NCBI GenBank assembly: GCA_014204635.1
Contig: JACHLS010000003.1
Span: forward strand, 124,001 to 188,000
Reading direction: 5' to 3'
DNA: 64,000 nt
Origin: Sporosarcina luteola
Lineage (GTDB): Bacteria > Bacillota > Bacilli > Bacillales_A > Planococcaceae
The notes beneath the pieces were generated by a model, which did no database searches, was not told the DNA's origin, and was given only the letters and a program-made list of their open reading frames with translations. Below, piece after piece: positions 48,780 to 57,737 of the stretch (position 1 is its first letter; every line of letters begins with the position of its first letter). The translations under genes were made by a program, and so were the position numbers.

Positions 48780-50336
48780 TTATTTTGCGTATTCTACAGC
48801 CCGCGTTTCTCGGATAACAGTCACTTTAATGTGACCCGGATAATCAAGTTCTTCCTCGATTCTCTTGCGAATATCGCGTGCTAATCGATGCGCAGTAATG
48901 TCATCGATTTGGTCAGGACGCACAATGATGCGCACTTCCCTGCCGGCCTGGATGGCAAATGATTTTTCCACGCCATCATACGACTCTGAAATCTCTTCAA
49001 GTTTTTGTAATCTGCGAATGTAATTTTCCAACGTTTCACTGCGAGCACCCGGACGGGCAGCAGATAATGCATCAGCAGCGGCGACTAGCACCGCGATGAC
49101 TGAGGTTGCCTCTTCATCGCCATGATGCGAGGCAATGCTATTAATGACCACTGGGTGTTCTTTGTACTTCGTAGCAAGTTCTACGCCGATTTGAACGTGG
49201 CTGCCTTCTACTTCATGATCAATAGCTTTTCCAATATCATGAAGTAATCCGGCACGTCTTGCCAGCGTGACGTCCTCGCCGACTTCCGCAGCCAATAATC
49301 CGGCTAAATATGCGACTTCCGTTGAGTGCTTCAAGACATTTTGTCCATAGCTCGTCCGGAAATGAAGCCGTCCGAGAATCTTGATCAAATCTGGGTGGAG
49401 ATTATGCACACCGACATCGAATGTGGTCTGCTCTCCCTTTTCCCTGATCAATTCGTCCACTTCGCGTCTCGCCTTATCCACCATTTCCTCAATCCGGGCT
49501 GGGTGAATTCTTCCGTCTTGTACAAGCTTTTCAAGCGCAAGACGGGCAATTTCCCTACGGACCGGATCAAAGCCTGATAGAATAACCGCTTCCGGCGTAT
49601 CATCAATAATCAAATCGATTCCCGTCAACGTTTCAAGTGTACGGATATTGCGTCCTTCCCGACCAATGATCCGACCTTTCATCTCGTCATTCGGCAGATT
49701 GACTACGGAGACAGTCGTTTCAGCTACATGGTCGGCGGCAAACCGTTGCAATGCGAGTGATAGGATTTCGCGTGCTTTCTTTTCGGATTCTTCCTTTGCA
49801 CGTTGTTCCGATTCTTTCGTCATCACAGCAATATCTGTGGAGAGCTCGTTCTCTACCTCGTCGAGGATAATTCGCTTCGCTTCCTCCCGAGTGAGAGCCG
49901 AAATCCTCTCCAATTCCACTTGTTGAACGGTAACGAGTTCTTCCGCCTTGCGTTCCATCTGTTCAATATGCTGTTGTCTTCCTGTAAGCGCTTCATCCTT
50001 GCGCTCCAGTCCCGCTTCTCTTTTGTTGAGAGCATCATCCTTGCGGTCAAGATTTTCTTCCCGTTGCAGAAGGCGATTTTCCTGCTTTTGCAGTTCTGCC
50101 CTTCTTTCACGGATTTCCGTTTCCGCTTCAATTCTCAATTTGTGATTTTCATCTTTCGCTTCCAACAGCGCCTCTTTTTTCAAAGCCTCCGCTTCACGCT
50201 TCGCCTCTTCGACGATGGCTTCTGCAGAGTGTTTGGCACCCGTCACTTTTGAATCATTCACTTTTTTCATAACTGAGTAGATAACAACTGCACCGACGAT
50301 CAGACCGAGCAAAGCGGAGATGATTATATCAAACAT
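48780..50336 (-). CDS. rny: Ribonuclease Y
   Basis: The major endonuclease initiating mRNA decay in Bacillus, membrane-bound. The 518-residue protein has an N-terminal membrane anchor ([20 protein letters not shown]), a long coiled coil (about residues 30-200), a KH domain ([18 protein letters not shown]) and an HD domain ([20 protein letters not shown]). Start ATG 50336, eight bases after AGGAGG; a 24-codon upstream extension is rejected. A consensus-like promoter lies at 50443-50471. Confidence 0.97.
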   Translation of the reverse strand: MFDIIISALLGLIVGAVVIYSVMKKVNDSKVTGAKHSAEAIVEEAKREAEALKKEALLEAKDENHKLRIEAETEIRERRAELQKQENRLLQREENLDRKDDALNKREAGLERKDEALTGRQQHIEQMERKAEELVTVQQVELERISALTREEAKRIILDEVENELSTDIAVMTKESEQRAKEESEKKAREILSLALQRFAADHVAETTVSVVNLPNDEMKGRIIGREGRNIRTLETLTGIDLIIDDTPEAVILSGFDPVRREIARLALEKLVQDGRIHPARIEEMVDKARREVDELIREKGEQTTFDVGVHNLHPDLIKILGRLHFRTSYGQNVLKHSTEVAYLAGLLAAEVGEDVTLARRAGLLHDIGKAIDHEVEGSHVQIGVELATKYKEHPVVINSIASHHGDEEATSVIAVLVAAADALSAARPGARSETLENYIRRLQKLEEISESYDGVEKSFAIQAGREVRIIVRPDQIDDITAHRLARDIRKRIEEELDYPGHIKVTVIRETRAVEYAK

Positions 50337-50408
50337 CCAGGTCACCTCCTCCTGCTTATTCTTTTCGTTTTCAGTCGGCACGTATATCAAAACGCAACAT
50401 ACTGCCAT

Positions 50409-50641
50409 AATGATTTCATTGGTGTGAAATTATACAATTCTAATTGTATCCATGTAAATTTGACATGTCAAGGATTCACGAGCCTAACGCACCATAATTT
50501 AGTGGCTTGTTTTTTGGAGAAGACTAAGTCCATGCCTGTTTTAATTGAATTTCAGCAATAAAACCTCGTTATCCTTTCTAACTATAGCATTTCTTCACTG
50601 GAGCACCACACGTAAGATTCATTAAGGAGATTGAAAGAAAA
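50409..50641. other. Intergenic region between recA and rny
   Basis: Carries the rny promoter (50443-50471). The remaining stretch, 50472-50641, shows no open frame with a binding site and no further clear signal. Confidence 0.6.
50443..50471 (-). promoter_or_regulatory. Sigma-A promoter of rny
   Basis: Minus strand: TTGACA, 17 bp, TACAAT. About 107 bp before the rny start, leaving a long 5' untranslated region. Confidence 0.8.
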
Positions 50642-50667
50642 CCGATCTTCACTAAGAGGAAGATCGG
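50642..50667 (-). terminator. Terminator of recA
   Basis: A 9-bp stem (CCGATCTTC/GAAGATCGG) on the minus strand, followed by TTTTCTTTC. Confidence 0.9.
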
Positions 50668-50677
50668 CTGCTTTGTC

Positions 50678-51739
50678 TTATTCTTCTTTATCCAGAAATA
50701 GTTCCAATTCCTCTTCTTCTTCTTCGTCATGGCCTGCAATCACATAGTTTGCGCTCGCCAATCCATAAGAATCCCGTATCTTATTTGCAATCTCGGCACG
50801 GATATCTGGATTTTCTTTCAAGAACTGCTTCGCATTCTCACGACCTTGTCCAAGTCGCTCGCCTTCATAAGAATACCAAGCGCCGCTCTTTTGGACGACT
50901 TCCAATTCTGCCCCAAGATCTACGATTTCGCCTTCTTTGGAAATGCCTTCTCCATACATGATATCTACTTCCGCGGTACGGAAAGGAGGTGCCACCTTGT
51001 TTTTCACAACGCGAATACGTGTTTTGTTTCCGTTGATATCATTTCCAGACTTGATAGCTTCTCCTCTGCGAACTTCCAAACGGACGGAAGAGTAGAATTT
51101 CAATGCGCGGCCCCCCGGTGTAACTTCCGGATTCCCGAACATGACACCGACTTTTTCACGGATTTGGTTAATGAAGACAGCGATCGTCTTCGATTTATTA
51201 ATAGCTCCTGACAACTTCCGGAGCGCTTGGGACATAAGACGCGCTTGCAAACCGACATGCGAATCCCCCATCTCTCCTTCAATCTCCGCTTTTGGCACGA
51301 GTGCGGCAACAGAGTCGATGACGATGATGTCGATCGCTCCGCTTCGTACAAGAGCTTCAGCAATCTCAAGAGCCTGCTCGCCTGTATCCGGTTGGGATAA
51401 GAGCAGCTCATCGATATTAACCCCTAGTTTCTGCGCATAGACAGGATCCAGCGCATGCTCCGCATCGATAAATGCTGCTTGTCCTCCAGATGCTTGAACT
51501 TCCGCAATCGCATGAAGCGCGACTGTCGTTTTACCCGAACTTTCAGGGCCGTATATTTCAATGACGCGTCCACGTGGATATCCGCCTACTCCAAGTGCCG
51601 CATCCAGTGCCAATGAGCCTGATGATGATGTGGAGATTTGTCGATCCGTTTGTTCCCCCAGTTTCATGACTGAACCTTTGCCGAATTGTTTTTCAATTTG
51701 TTTCAAAGCTTGATCTAACGCAGCTTTACGATCGCTCAA
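50678..51739 (-). CDS. recA: RecA, homologous recombination protein
   Basis: Forms the ATP-dependent filament for strand exchange and triggers LexA cleavage. Walker A is [20 protein letters not shown], Walker B region [20 protein letters not shown], and the L2 loop segment is [20 protein letters not shown]. Acidic C-terminus ([14 protein letters not shown]). Length 353. ATG with AGGGAGGAATC upstream. Has its own SOS-type promoter region and follows cinA on the same strand, as in B. subtilis. Confidence 0.98.
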   Translation of the reverse strand: MSDRKAALDQALKQIEKQFGKGSVMKLGEQTDRQISTSSSGSLALDAALGVGGYPRGRVIEIYGPESSGKTTVALHAIAEVQASGGQAAFIDAEHALDPVYAQKLGVNIDELLLSQPDTGEQALEIAEALVRSGAIDIIVIDSVAALVPKAEIEGEMGDSHVGLQARLMSQALRKLSGAINKSKTIAVFINQIREKVGVMFGNPEVTPGGRALKFYSSVRLEVRRGEAIKSGNDINGNKTRIRVVKNKVAPPFRTAEVDIMYGEGISKEGEIVDLGAELEVVQKSGAWYSYEGERLGQGRENAKQFLKENPDIRAEIANKIRDSYGLASANYVIAGHDEEEEEELELFLDKEE

Positions 51740-51784
51740 AATGATTCCTCCCTAAAAGGTGTTGTTCTTTTTCTTCCTGTCTCT

Positions 51785-51813
51785 ACTATACTCCTTTTTT
51801 GAGAAATACTCAA
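51785..51813 (-). promoter_or_regulatory. Sigma-A promoter of recA
   Basis: Minus strand: TTGAGT, 17 bp, TATAGT, about 45 bp before the recA ATG. Confidence 0.7.
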
Positions 51814-51821
51814 ACAAAAAA

Positions 51822-51835
51822 CGAACGGATATTCG
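51822..51835. promoter_or_regulatory. LexA box upstream of recA
   Basis: Minus strand CGAAT-ATCC-GTTCG. It keeps the same one-base departure (CGAAT) as I recall for the B. subtilis recA box (CGAATATGCGTTCG). It lies just upstream of the minus-35. Confidence 0.85.
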
Positions 51836-51850
51836 ATTTTTTTCTTAAAA

Positions 51851-51899
51851 CCCATGTTTTAATTGAGAATTAAGGGCAAATTCCCATTTTAATTGAGAA
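51851..51899. repeat. Short direct repeat between recA and cinA
   Basis: CCCATGTTTTAATTGAGAA at 51851 and CCCATTTTAATTGAGAA at 51883, 32 bp apart. The second copy runs into the hairpin downstream of cinA. Role unknown. Confidence 0.7.
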
Positions 51900-51930
51900 A
51901 CGGGCTCAAAATATACATTTGGCCCGTTTC
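51897..51930 (-). terminator. Hairpin downstream of cinA
   Basis: GAAACGGGC pairs with GCCCGTTTC around a 16-base loop on the minus strand, but is followed by TCAATTAAAA, a weak T tract. It may only partially separate cinA from recA. Confidence 0.5.
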
Positions 51931-51959
51931 AAAACTCTAGATATGTAGTTAGCTAATGA

Positions 51960-53195
51960 TCATTGCAAATGTTTTATCAAATAATACAGCGCATAGTGGG
52001 CAGCTCTTCGGCGATTGGAATTTCTGGAGCCCGATAACGATAGTTTATACGTTTCTACTGTCCCATCATATAACGCAATTCCAATCCATATAATTCCGGC
52101 CGGTTTGTTATCATGCGGCTCAGGTCCCGCTACGCCTGTTAAGCCAATACCGATGTCAGAATTGAATTTTGTTTTCACTTGCATTGCAAGCGCAGCGGCG
52201 CATTCCTTGCTAACAATTCCATATTGATCGAGCATTGTGCGGGAAATGTCCAGCTGCTCTATCTTGGCCTCCTTGTCGTAGACAATGACACCACCTTTTA
52301 AAGCAGCACTGATGCCAGCTTCACCCGCAAGTTCAGCAAGAAACAATCCGGCTGTCAAGCTTTCTGCTGCCGCAACGCTCAATCCGCGATTCAATAGTAA
52401 TTCGGCTGCTTTAGAAGATAATGTATCTTCATCAATGCCGTAAAGAAACTCACCAACCATCTCACGGATCTCATTTTCAACTGGAGCCATCAACTGTTCT
52501 GCCGCTGCAAGGGATTCCGCTTTTGCAGTCAACCTCAATGTAACGGCATCAGGGGAAGCAAGCGGTGCAACAGTCGGGTTCAACTGCTTATCGAGTATGG
52601 ATTGCACACGATCCTCCAGTTCCGCTTCCCCGATTCCGTAAAATTTCAATACCCTGGATGCGATGACTCCAGATGTTCCTAGCATCCCTAATAAGAAGGG
52701 AATCGCTTCCTGCTCAAACATAGGTTTCATTTCATGTGGAGGACCAGGCAACAGAATATAGCGGATTCCATCTTTCTCCAAGGCCATGCCCGGTGCCATC
52801 CCGTGTCGGTTGGGCAATACACAGGAGCCTTCCAATACGAGGGCCTGCTTTTTGTTATTATCCGTCATCAAGCGGCCCGTTCGTTGGAAATATGCTTTGA
52901 TCTCGACGAGAGCCTCTTCGTTGCTGACGAGAGAAACACCTAAACGGGAAGCAATTGTTTCTTTCGTCAGATCGTCCTTTGTAGGTCCTAATCCACCTGT
53001 AAAGATGATCGTGTCGGCACGTCTTTGGGCGATTGCGATGGCTTCATCCAATCTTCTTGGATTATCGCCTACCACAGTATGATAGTAGATGTCGACTCCA
53101 ATTTCCGCTAATTTCTGTGAGATAAATGCTCCGTTGGTATTCGTAATTTGGCCTAATAACAGCTCTGAACCGACCGCGATAATTTCAGCTTTCAC
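51960..53195 (-). CDS. cinA: CinA, competence/damage-inducible protein
   Basis: A two-domain protein of 411 residues: an N-terminal MoaB-like domain (IIAVGSELLLGQITNTNGAF, TIIFTGGLGPTKDDLT) acting as ADP-ribose or NAD-pyrophosphatase, and a C-terminal NMN deamidase domain (VAAAESLTAGLFLAELAGEA, GIGLTGVAGPEP). Start GTG at 53195 with AGGAG upstream. It precedes recA, the conserved cinA-recA pair, and lies 17 bp after pgsA. Confidence 0.96.
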   Translation of the reverse strand: MKAEIIAVGSELLLGQITNTNGAFISQKLAEIGVDIYYHTVVGDNPRRLDEAIAIAQRRADTIIFTGGLGPTKDDLTKETIASRLGVSLVSNEEALVEIKAYFQRTGRLMTDNNKKQALVLEGSCVLPNRHGMAPGMALEKDGIRYILLPGPPHEMKPMFEQEAIPFLLGMLGTSGVIASRVLKFYGIGEAELEDRVQSILDKQLNPTVAPLASPDAVTLRLTAKAESLAAAEQLMAPVENEIREMVGEFLYGIDEDTLSSKAAELLLNRGLSVAAAESLTAGLFLAELAGEAGISAALKGGVIVYDKEAKIEQLDISRTMLDQYGIVSKECAAALAMQVKTKFNSDIGIGLTGVAGPEPHDNKPAGIIWIGIALYDGTVETYKLSLSGSRNSNRRRAAHYALYYLIKHLQ

Positions 53196-53212
53196 GCTAT
53201 GCCCACTCCTGC

Positions 53213-53791
53213 CTACATCGAATCCAAGAGGACTCGTCTATTTTTATAGAAATAATCAACGCCTGACCAAATTGTGAAAACAAGAGCGATATAGAGTACG
53301 ATCGTACCAAATGGGACGTTGATAGCTTCAAAAAAGATATTATTTAATAATAAGGAAGCAATTGCGACGAGCTGCGTCGCTGTTTTCAATTTCCCAAGCT
53401 GATTTGCCGCGACCACTTCACCTCCGCCAGCCAAAATAAGACGCAAGCCAGTCACAGCGAACTCTCGGCTAATAATAATAATCACAATCCAAGAAGGTGC
53501 CAAGCCCATCTCAGTTAGAATGATCAATGCAGCCGAGACAAGCAGCTTATCAGCCAGCGGATCGAGAAATTTCCCCATGTTGGTCACCAAATTATACTTA
53601 CGAGCCAAATGGCCATCAAACCAGTCCGTTGCCCCCGCAATGATAAAGAGAAGAGCGCCGATCAAGTGTTCAACAGATAGTTCAGTACCGCCAACTGTTA
53701 TAGTTCCCATGCCAAAATCGACCAGCATGAAGACCATGAATATGGGGATAAGCAAAACACGGGCGACGGTAATCTTATTAGGTAAATTCAC
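53213..53791 (-). CDS. pgsA: Phosphatidylglycerophosphate synthase
   Basis: Transfers a phosphatidyl group from CDP-diacylglycerol to glycerol-3-phosphate, the first step to phosphatidylglycerol. The CDP-alcohol phosphatidyltransferase motif DG-x2-AR-x8-G-x3-D-x3-D is seen as DWFDGHLARKYN and NMGKFLDPLADK. Several membrane segments. I start at GTG 53791 (MNLPNKITVARVLLIPIF), aligned with B. subtilis PgsA and spaced from AGGTGA; a GTG three codons upstream is possible. Length 192. Confidence 0.96.
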   Translation of the reverse strand: MNLPNKITVARVLLIPIFMVFMLVDFGMGTITVGGTELSVEHLIGALLFIIAGATDWFDGHLARKYNLVTNMGKFLDPLADKLLVSAALIILTEMGLAPSWIVIIIISREFAVTGLRLILAGGGEVVAANQLGKLKTATQLVAIASLLLNNIFFEAINVPFGTIVLYIALVFTIWSGVDYFYKNRRVLLDSM

Positions 53792-53833
53792 TGCTCTCAC
53801 CTGTCCTTTACAGCATTTATGTATTGAAAGAAA

Positions 53834-53857
53834 ATAGTCATCCGCAAAGATGACTAT
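53834..53857 (-). terminator. Terminator of rodZ
   Basis: ATAGTCATC pairs with GATGACTAT on the minus strand, followed by TTTCTTTC. It directly follows the rodZ stop. Confidence 0.75.
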
Positions 53858-53859
53858 TA

Positions 53860-54756
53860 TTATTTCTTGTATTCAATGATGATGTTTTGCGTCACACGAT
53901 CAGACGGGTATTTAAGAAGCTCACCATTTACATAGATCTCGGTATTAAAGGTGCGTCCAACCCGTATCCGGACAGACTCGGTATCCGAAACATCTAAATC
54001 CAAAACTTCGCCCGCTTTCCTGACATCCGCCTTTGGTGTTCGTTCCTTTTGAGCGCTATCCAAGACACCAATCCAAGAATCCCCAGTCGTCTTGATCTGC
54101 AGGTTGAATTGTTCGGCATTTGTTAATGTATACGTTGATGTCTCGCCTGCGGAAGTCGTATACGCCAATTCTTGTTCCACCGTTTCTTCGACAGGTGGTT
54201 CCTCGGTTTGTTCCGGATCATCCACGTCCGCAGCACTGTCATTGCCTTCTTCAGTATTATTCTCCGTTTTACTAGGCTTTTCCTTCGGAACGGAACCTGA
54301 ATTGTTTTCAAGCGTAACGCCGCCAGACTCGGATTCTGACTCTTCAAATGCTTTGTCCGGCCTTTGCTGATACAACGTCCAAATAACAACGATAATCACA
54401 AGGATGAATAATGCGACAATGATTTTCGGCGCCACTTCATTAAACCGATTACTCGTTCGAAAACTTCTTTTCCTCGACAAAGTCGGAGAAGCTACTTGTC
54501 CCGAATCTTCTTCCGGTTTCACTTCAGGCGCGGAATCTTTATACAGCGCCAGCATTTCATCCGCATCCAGCCCGACAGCTTCAGCATATTGCTTGATGAA
54601 AGCTCGTACATAAAAAGAGCCGGGCATCATGCTGTAATCTTCGTTTTCAATACCGGAAAGGTACCGTTTCTGAATTTTAGTTAATGATTGCAAGTCATCC
54701 AATGAATATCCCTTAGCTGTTCTCGCCTCTTTGAGACGATCACCTAATCCGGTCAC
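53860..54756 (-). CDS. rodZ: RodZ, cytoskeletal helix-turn-helix membrane protein
   Basis: RodZ links MreB filaments to the wall elongation machinery. The 298-residue protein has an N-terminal helix-turn-helix (RLKEARTAKGYSLDDLQSLT), one membrane segment (IIVALFILVIIVVIWTLY, about residues 110-127), an acidic, disordered linker rich in Glu, Asp, Asn and Ser, and a C-terminal DUF4115 domain (DSWIGVLDSAQKERTPKADV). Start GTG after AGGTGATATGA. It is B. subtilis YmfM in the same block as ymfK-ymfI-ymfH-ymfF and pgsA. Confidence 0.94.
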   Translation of the reverse strand: MTGLGDRLKEARTAKGYSLDDLQSLTKIQKRYLSGIENEDYSMMPGSFYVRAFIKQYAEAVGLDADEMLALYKDSAPEVKPEEDSGQVASPTLSRKRSFRTSNRFNEVAPKIIVALFILVIIVVIWTLYQQRPDKAFEESESESGGVTLENNSGSVPKEKPSKTENNTEEGNDSAADVDDPEQTEEPPVEETVEQELAYTTSAGETSTYTLTNAEQFNLQIKTTGDSWIGVLDSAQKERTPKADVRKAGEVLDLDVSDTESVRIRVGRTFNTEIYVNGELLKYPSDRVTQNIIIEYKK

Positions 54757-54776
54757 TCATATCACCTACCTATACT

Positions 54777-55574
54777 TTAGAAATTGAACATCCCAAACCC
54801 GCCCATTTGTCCGCTGTCGGACATCATATGGTTCTTTTCCATTATTTCATATGTAATTTCTTGATCGGGATCTGTTCGTAATTCGATGATGTAGTCAAAA
54901 TCCTCCATGTCGTATTCAGAATGCTGAACGAACATATCTGGATGTTCAACAACCTTGATGGAAGGCATCCGCATCATCTCACGGACTAGCTGCATATGTC
55001 GTTCATCGCCGGATTTGCGGGTCACGATGCCATCTAGGATGAAAATATTGTCTTTGGAGAACTCGTCCCCGGCCAAATTGCTTCTTACAGTCTGTTTGAT
55101 CATTGTGGAAGAAAGAAAAATCCATTTTTTGTTCGCACAAACACTTGCTGCAACAATAGACTCCGTCTTCCCGACTCTGGGCATGCCACGAATCCCGATC
55201 AGCTTATGACCTTCCTGCTTAAATAATTCAGCCATGAAATCCACGAGAACACCGAGTTCACTACGAAGAAAACGGAATGTTTTCCGGTCATCCACATCCC
55301 TTTGGATATATCTGCCGTGTCTCACCGCCAAGATGTCGCGCAGCTTCGGTTCACGTATTTTCTTCACTTGAATCGTTTCCATCGTGGATGCAATCAATTC
55401 AAAACGTTTGATTTGATCATCATTCTCGGTTCGTACAAGCATTCCACGGTGACCGCCATCCACGCCGTTGATGGTAATAATATTGACCCGCAACATTCCT
55501 AAAAGCGAAGCGATATCCCCTAGTAGTCCCGGCCGATTCACTTGAATTTCATACTCGACATACCATTCACCCAT
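54777..55574 (-). CDS. ymfK: YmfK-like DUF3388 protein (ACT-type plus P-loop-like)
   Basis: Function unknown. The 265-residue protein begins with an ACT-like regulatory fold (YEIQVNRPGLLGDIASLLGM; RVNIITINGVDGGHRGMLVR), and then has a nucleotide-binding-like loop (LIGIRGMPRVGKTESIVAAS, residues about 122-141) and acidic patches near the end. The tail is Gly, Met and Phe-rich. ATG with GGAGGG upstream. Position between rodZ and ymfI supports YmfK. Confidence 0.82.
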   Translation of the reverse strand: MGEWYVEYEIQVNRPGLLGDIASLLGMLRVNIITINGVDGGHRGMLVRTENDDQIKRFELIASTMETIQVKKIREPKLRDILAVRHGRYIQRDVDDRKTFRFLRSELGVLVDFMAELFKQEGHKLIGIRGMPRVGKTESIVAASVCANKKWIFLSSTMIKQTVRSNLAGDEFSKDNIFILDGIVTRKSGDERHMQLVREMMRMPSIKVVEHPDMFVQHSEYDMEDFDYIIELRTDPDQEITYEIMEKNHMMSDSGQMGGFGMFNF

Positions 55575-55679
55575 TTAACATCCCTCCATCCTTTCCTAGC
55601 AGCCATAAAAAATAGGACGCATTAGATGCAACATAGTTCTATCATAGCGGATTCCCCACATGAATAAAAGTAAAAATGG

Positions 55680-55709
55680 AAAGTGGGCAGTACCTGACTT
55701 TTCCACTTT
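55680..55709 (-). terminator. Terminator of the ymfF-ymfH-ymfI operon
   Basis: AAAGTGG pairs with CCACTTT on the minus strand around a 16-base loop, followed by CCATTTTTACTTTT. Confidence 0.7.
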
Positions 55710-56437
55710 TATATGTACCAACCACCATTAATCTTTACGATTTCCCCTGTCATATAATCGGCCTTGCCGCTAATGAGAAAATCTGTAAGCTCGGCCACTT
55801 GCTCCGGCGTCCCTGTTTGCCTGAGCGGTATTTGTTCGATTACCATATGGCGCTCCTCTTCTGAAAGTACGCTGTTCATATCAGTCTCAACCCAACCTGG
55901 CGCGATGGCATTGACCCGAATGCCTGAATAGGCGGCTTCTTTCGCATAGGCTTTGACAAACGCATGTTGAGCGCCTTTGACAGCAGAATACATCACCTCG
56001 CCTGCCGCTCCTGTATTTCCCCAAATGGAACCGATGAAAACAACATAGGAAATTGTATGGCTCCTCAGCTGAGGTGACAACAGGCTGACGATAGCCGCTG
56101 GATTCCTGACATGAACATTCCATAGAGCATCCATGTCCTCGGTTGAGGTGTCAGTCAGTAGCTTCATGACAGTATGGCCGCTGGAGACAACAACAGCTTG
56201 GACATGACCAACTTGGCGCGAAAGAATTTCAGCCCCTTCACCTTTCGATAGGTCCGCATTCACCAACGTAAAATCACTATCAGGATAATCAGCTTGGAGT
56301 TCTGTCTGAAGTGCCAAAGCTGCAGCTTCGTTCTTGTGATAATGAAGAAACAGCGACCAGCCGGAAGCTGCAAGCTTCCGGCCGATTGCTCTGCCGATGC
56401 CTCCTGAAGCACCTAAAATGACCGCACGTTTCACCAA
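55709..56437 (-). CDS. ymfI: YmfI, short-chain dehydrogenase/reductase
   Basis: A 242-residue SDR. The NADP site is AVILGASGGIGRAIGRKLAA, the catalytic Ser region is VFIGSIWGNTGAAGEVMYSA with Tyr-x-x-x-Lys as YSAVKGAQ, and the C-terminus has YMTGEIVKINGGWYI. In B. subtilis YmfI is reported to reduce the 5-aminopentanone modification on elongation factor P; orthology by position. Start TTG 56437 or GTG 56434, both weakly spaced from AGG. It begins one base after the ymfH stop. Confidence 0.9.
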   Translation of the reverse strand: MVKRAVILGASGGIGRAIGRKLAASGWSLFLHYHKNEAAALALQTELQADYPDSDFTLVNADLSKGEGAEILSRQVGHVQAVVVSSGHTVMKLLTDTSTEDMDALWNVHVRNPAAIVSLLSPQLRSHTISYVVFIGSIWGNTGAAGEVMYSAVKGAQHAFVKAYAKEAAYSGIRVNAIAPGWVETDMNSVLSEEERHMVIEQIPLRQTGTPEQVAELTDFLISGKADYMTGEIVKINGGWYI

Positions 56438-56438
56438 A

Positions 56439-57737
56439 TCAATTCGCCTGACCAGCGGGAGTTATTTGATAAACAGTATGGCCCTTCGGATCGGCAATTG
56501 TACCAAATGCTTCCTTCAAGTCATTTCCATCCAACTGTTCAAGAACAGGCAGTATATCAAATAAGTTCATCTCATTGAATAGATAGTGCGTGAACTGGTT
56601 AGCGATATATTCAATTGAATTTAACGCCCGCATATATTGGCCGATCCGTTTCTTCCGGGCTCTTTCCAGATCTTCTTCACGAAGGGCCCAATCGCCGGCC
56701 GCCGATTCAATCGTTGTTCGGATCAATTGCTCCAATTTGTCAGCATGCTCCGTATCGGAATTGATGACCGCAAAACCGAAGCTCTTTTCCAAATTGAATT
56801 CATATCCGTATGACTCGTCGATCCATCCTTCAGCATATGCTTTTGAATAAAAATCAGAAGATCTTCCAAACAGGATATCCATCGCCAACCCGACTGCCAA
56901 TTCTTGGCGCAATAATTCCTCACCGTTTACATCTGTCCGATTGCATTTCATTCCGAAGCTGAACTTCGGCTTGGTGACGTCCATGTTTATCCTATTTGTT
57001 GTGACGCCAGCTGCAGCCGGTTCTTCGTGTTTATCACGAACCACTTCTTCCGGCTCGGAGAATGTTTTAGCGGATTGGTCTTTTTTCACAAAATCAATCA
57101 TCTCTTCCGGATCAACAGCCCCGATTGCAAAGAACACCATATTGGACGGATGATAGAACGTTTCATAACATTCATATAAATGATCAGCTGTAATTTTATC
57201 GATGGATTCCTCCGTTCCTAGAATATCAATATGGATCGGGTGCTCCTGATATAAGTTTTGGATTGTGCCCATATAAAGACGCCAGTCAGGATTGTCTTCA
57301 TACATGGTAATCTCCTGTCCGATGATACCTTTCTCTTTTTCAACAGTTTCTTCTGTGAAATAGGGCTGTTGGACAAAATCCAATAAGACTTTTGAATTCT
57401 CATACAGCTTTTCGGTCGTTGAAAAAAGATAGGATGTCCTTGTATAGGATGTGAACGCATTCGCGGAAGCCCCATTTTCCCCGAACTTTTGGAATACGTC
57501 TCCCTCTTCCTTTTCAAACATCTTATGCTCAAGGAAATGGGCAATACCATCAGGCACCTGTATCATATCCTTTTTACCACGTGGAACGAAAACACTATCG
57601 ATCGAACCATATTTCGTTGTAAACGTAACATAGGTCTTGGAGAAGCCCCGTTTCGGCAGGACATAGACATCCAAGCCATTTTCCAACTTCTCATGGTAGA
57701 GAGTTTCCTGCAAATTTTCAAATGTAATTTTTTCCAT
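56439..57737 (-). CDS. ymfH: YmfH, M16-family zinc metalloprotease
   Basis: An insulinase-type peptidase of 432 residues. The inverted zinc motif HxxEH is in DGIAHFLEHKMFEKEEGDVF (about residues 68-87), and NAFTSYTRTSYLF follows. The partner YmfF lacks the motif, so the two probably form a heterodimer as other M16B pairs do. Its ATG shares a base with the ymfF stop (TGATG). Substrate unknown. Confidence 0.92.
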   Translation of the reverse strand: MEKITFENLQETLYHEKLENGLDVYVLPKRGFSKTYVTFTTKYGSIDSVFVPRGKKDMIQVPDGIAHFLEHKMFEKEEGDVFQKFGENGASANAFTSYTRTSYLFSTTEKLYENSKVLLDFVQQPYFTEETVEKEKGIIGQEITMYEDNPDWRLYMGTIQNLYQEHPIHIDILGTEESIDKITADHLYECYETFYHPSNMVFFAIGAVDPEEMIDFVKKDQSAKTFSEPEEVVRDKHEEPAAAGVTTNRINMDVTKPKFSFGMKCNRTDVNGEELLRQELAVGLAMDILFGRSSDFYSKAYAEGWIDESYGYEFNLEKSFGFAVINSDTEHADKLEQLIRTTIESAAGDWALREEDLERARKKRIGQYMRALNSIEYIANQFTHYLFNEMNLFDILPVLEQLDGNDLKEAFGTIADPKGHTVYQITPAGQAN

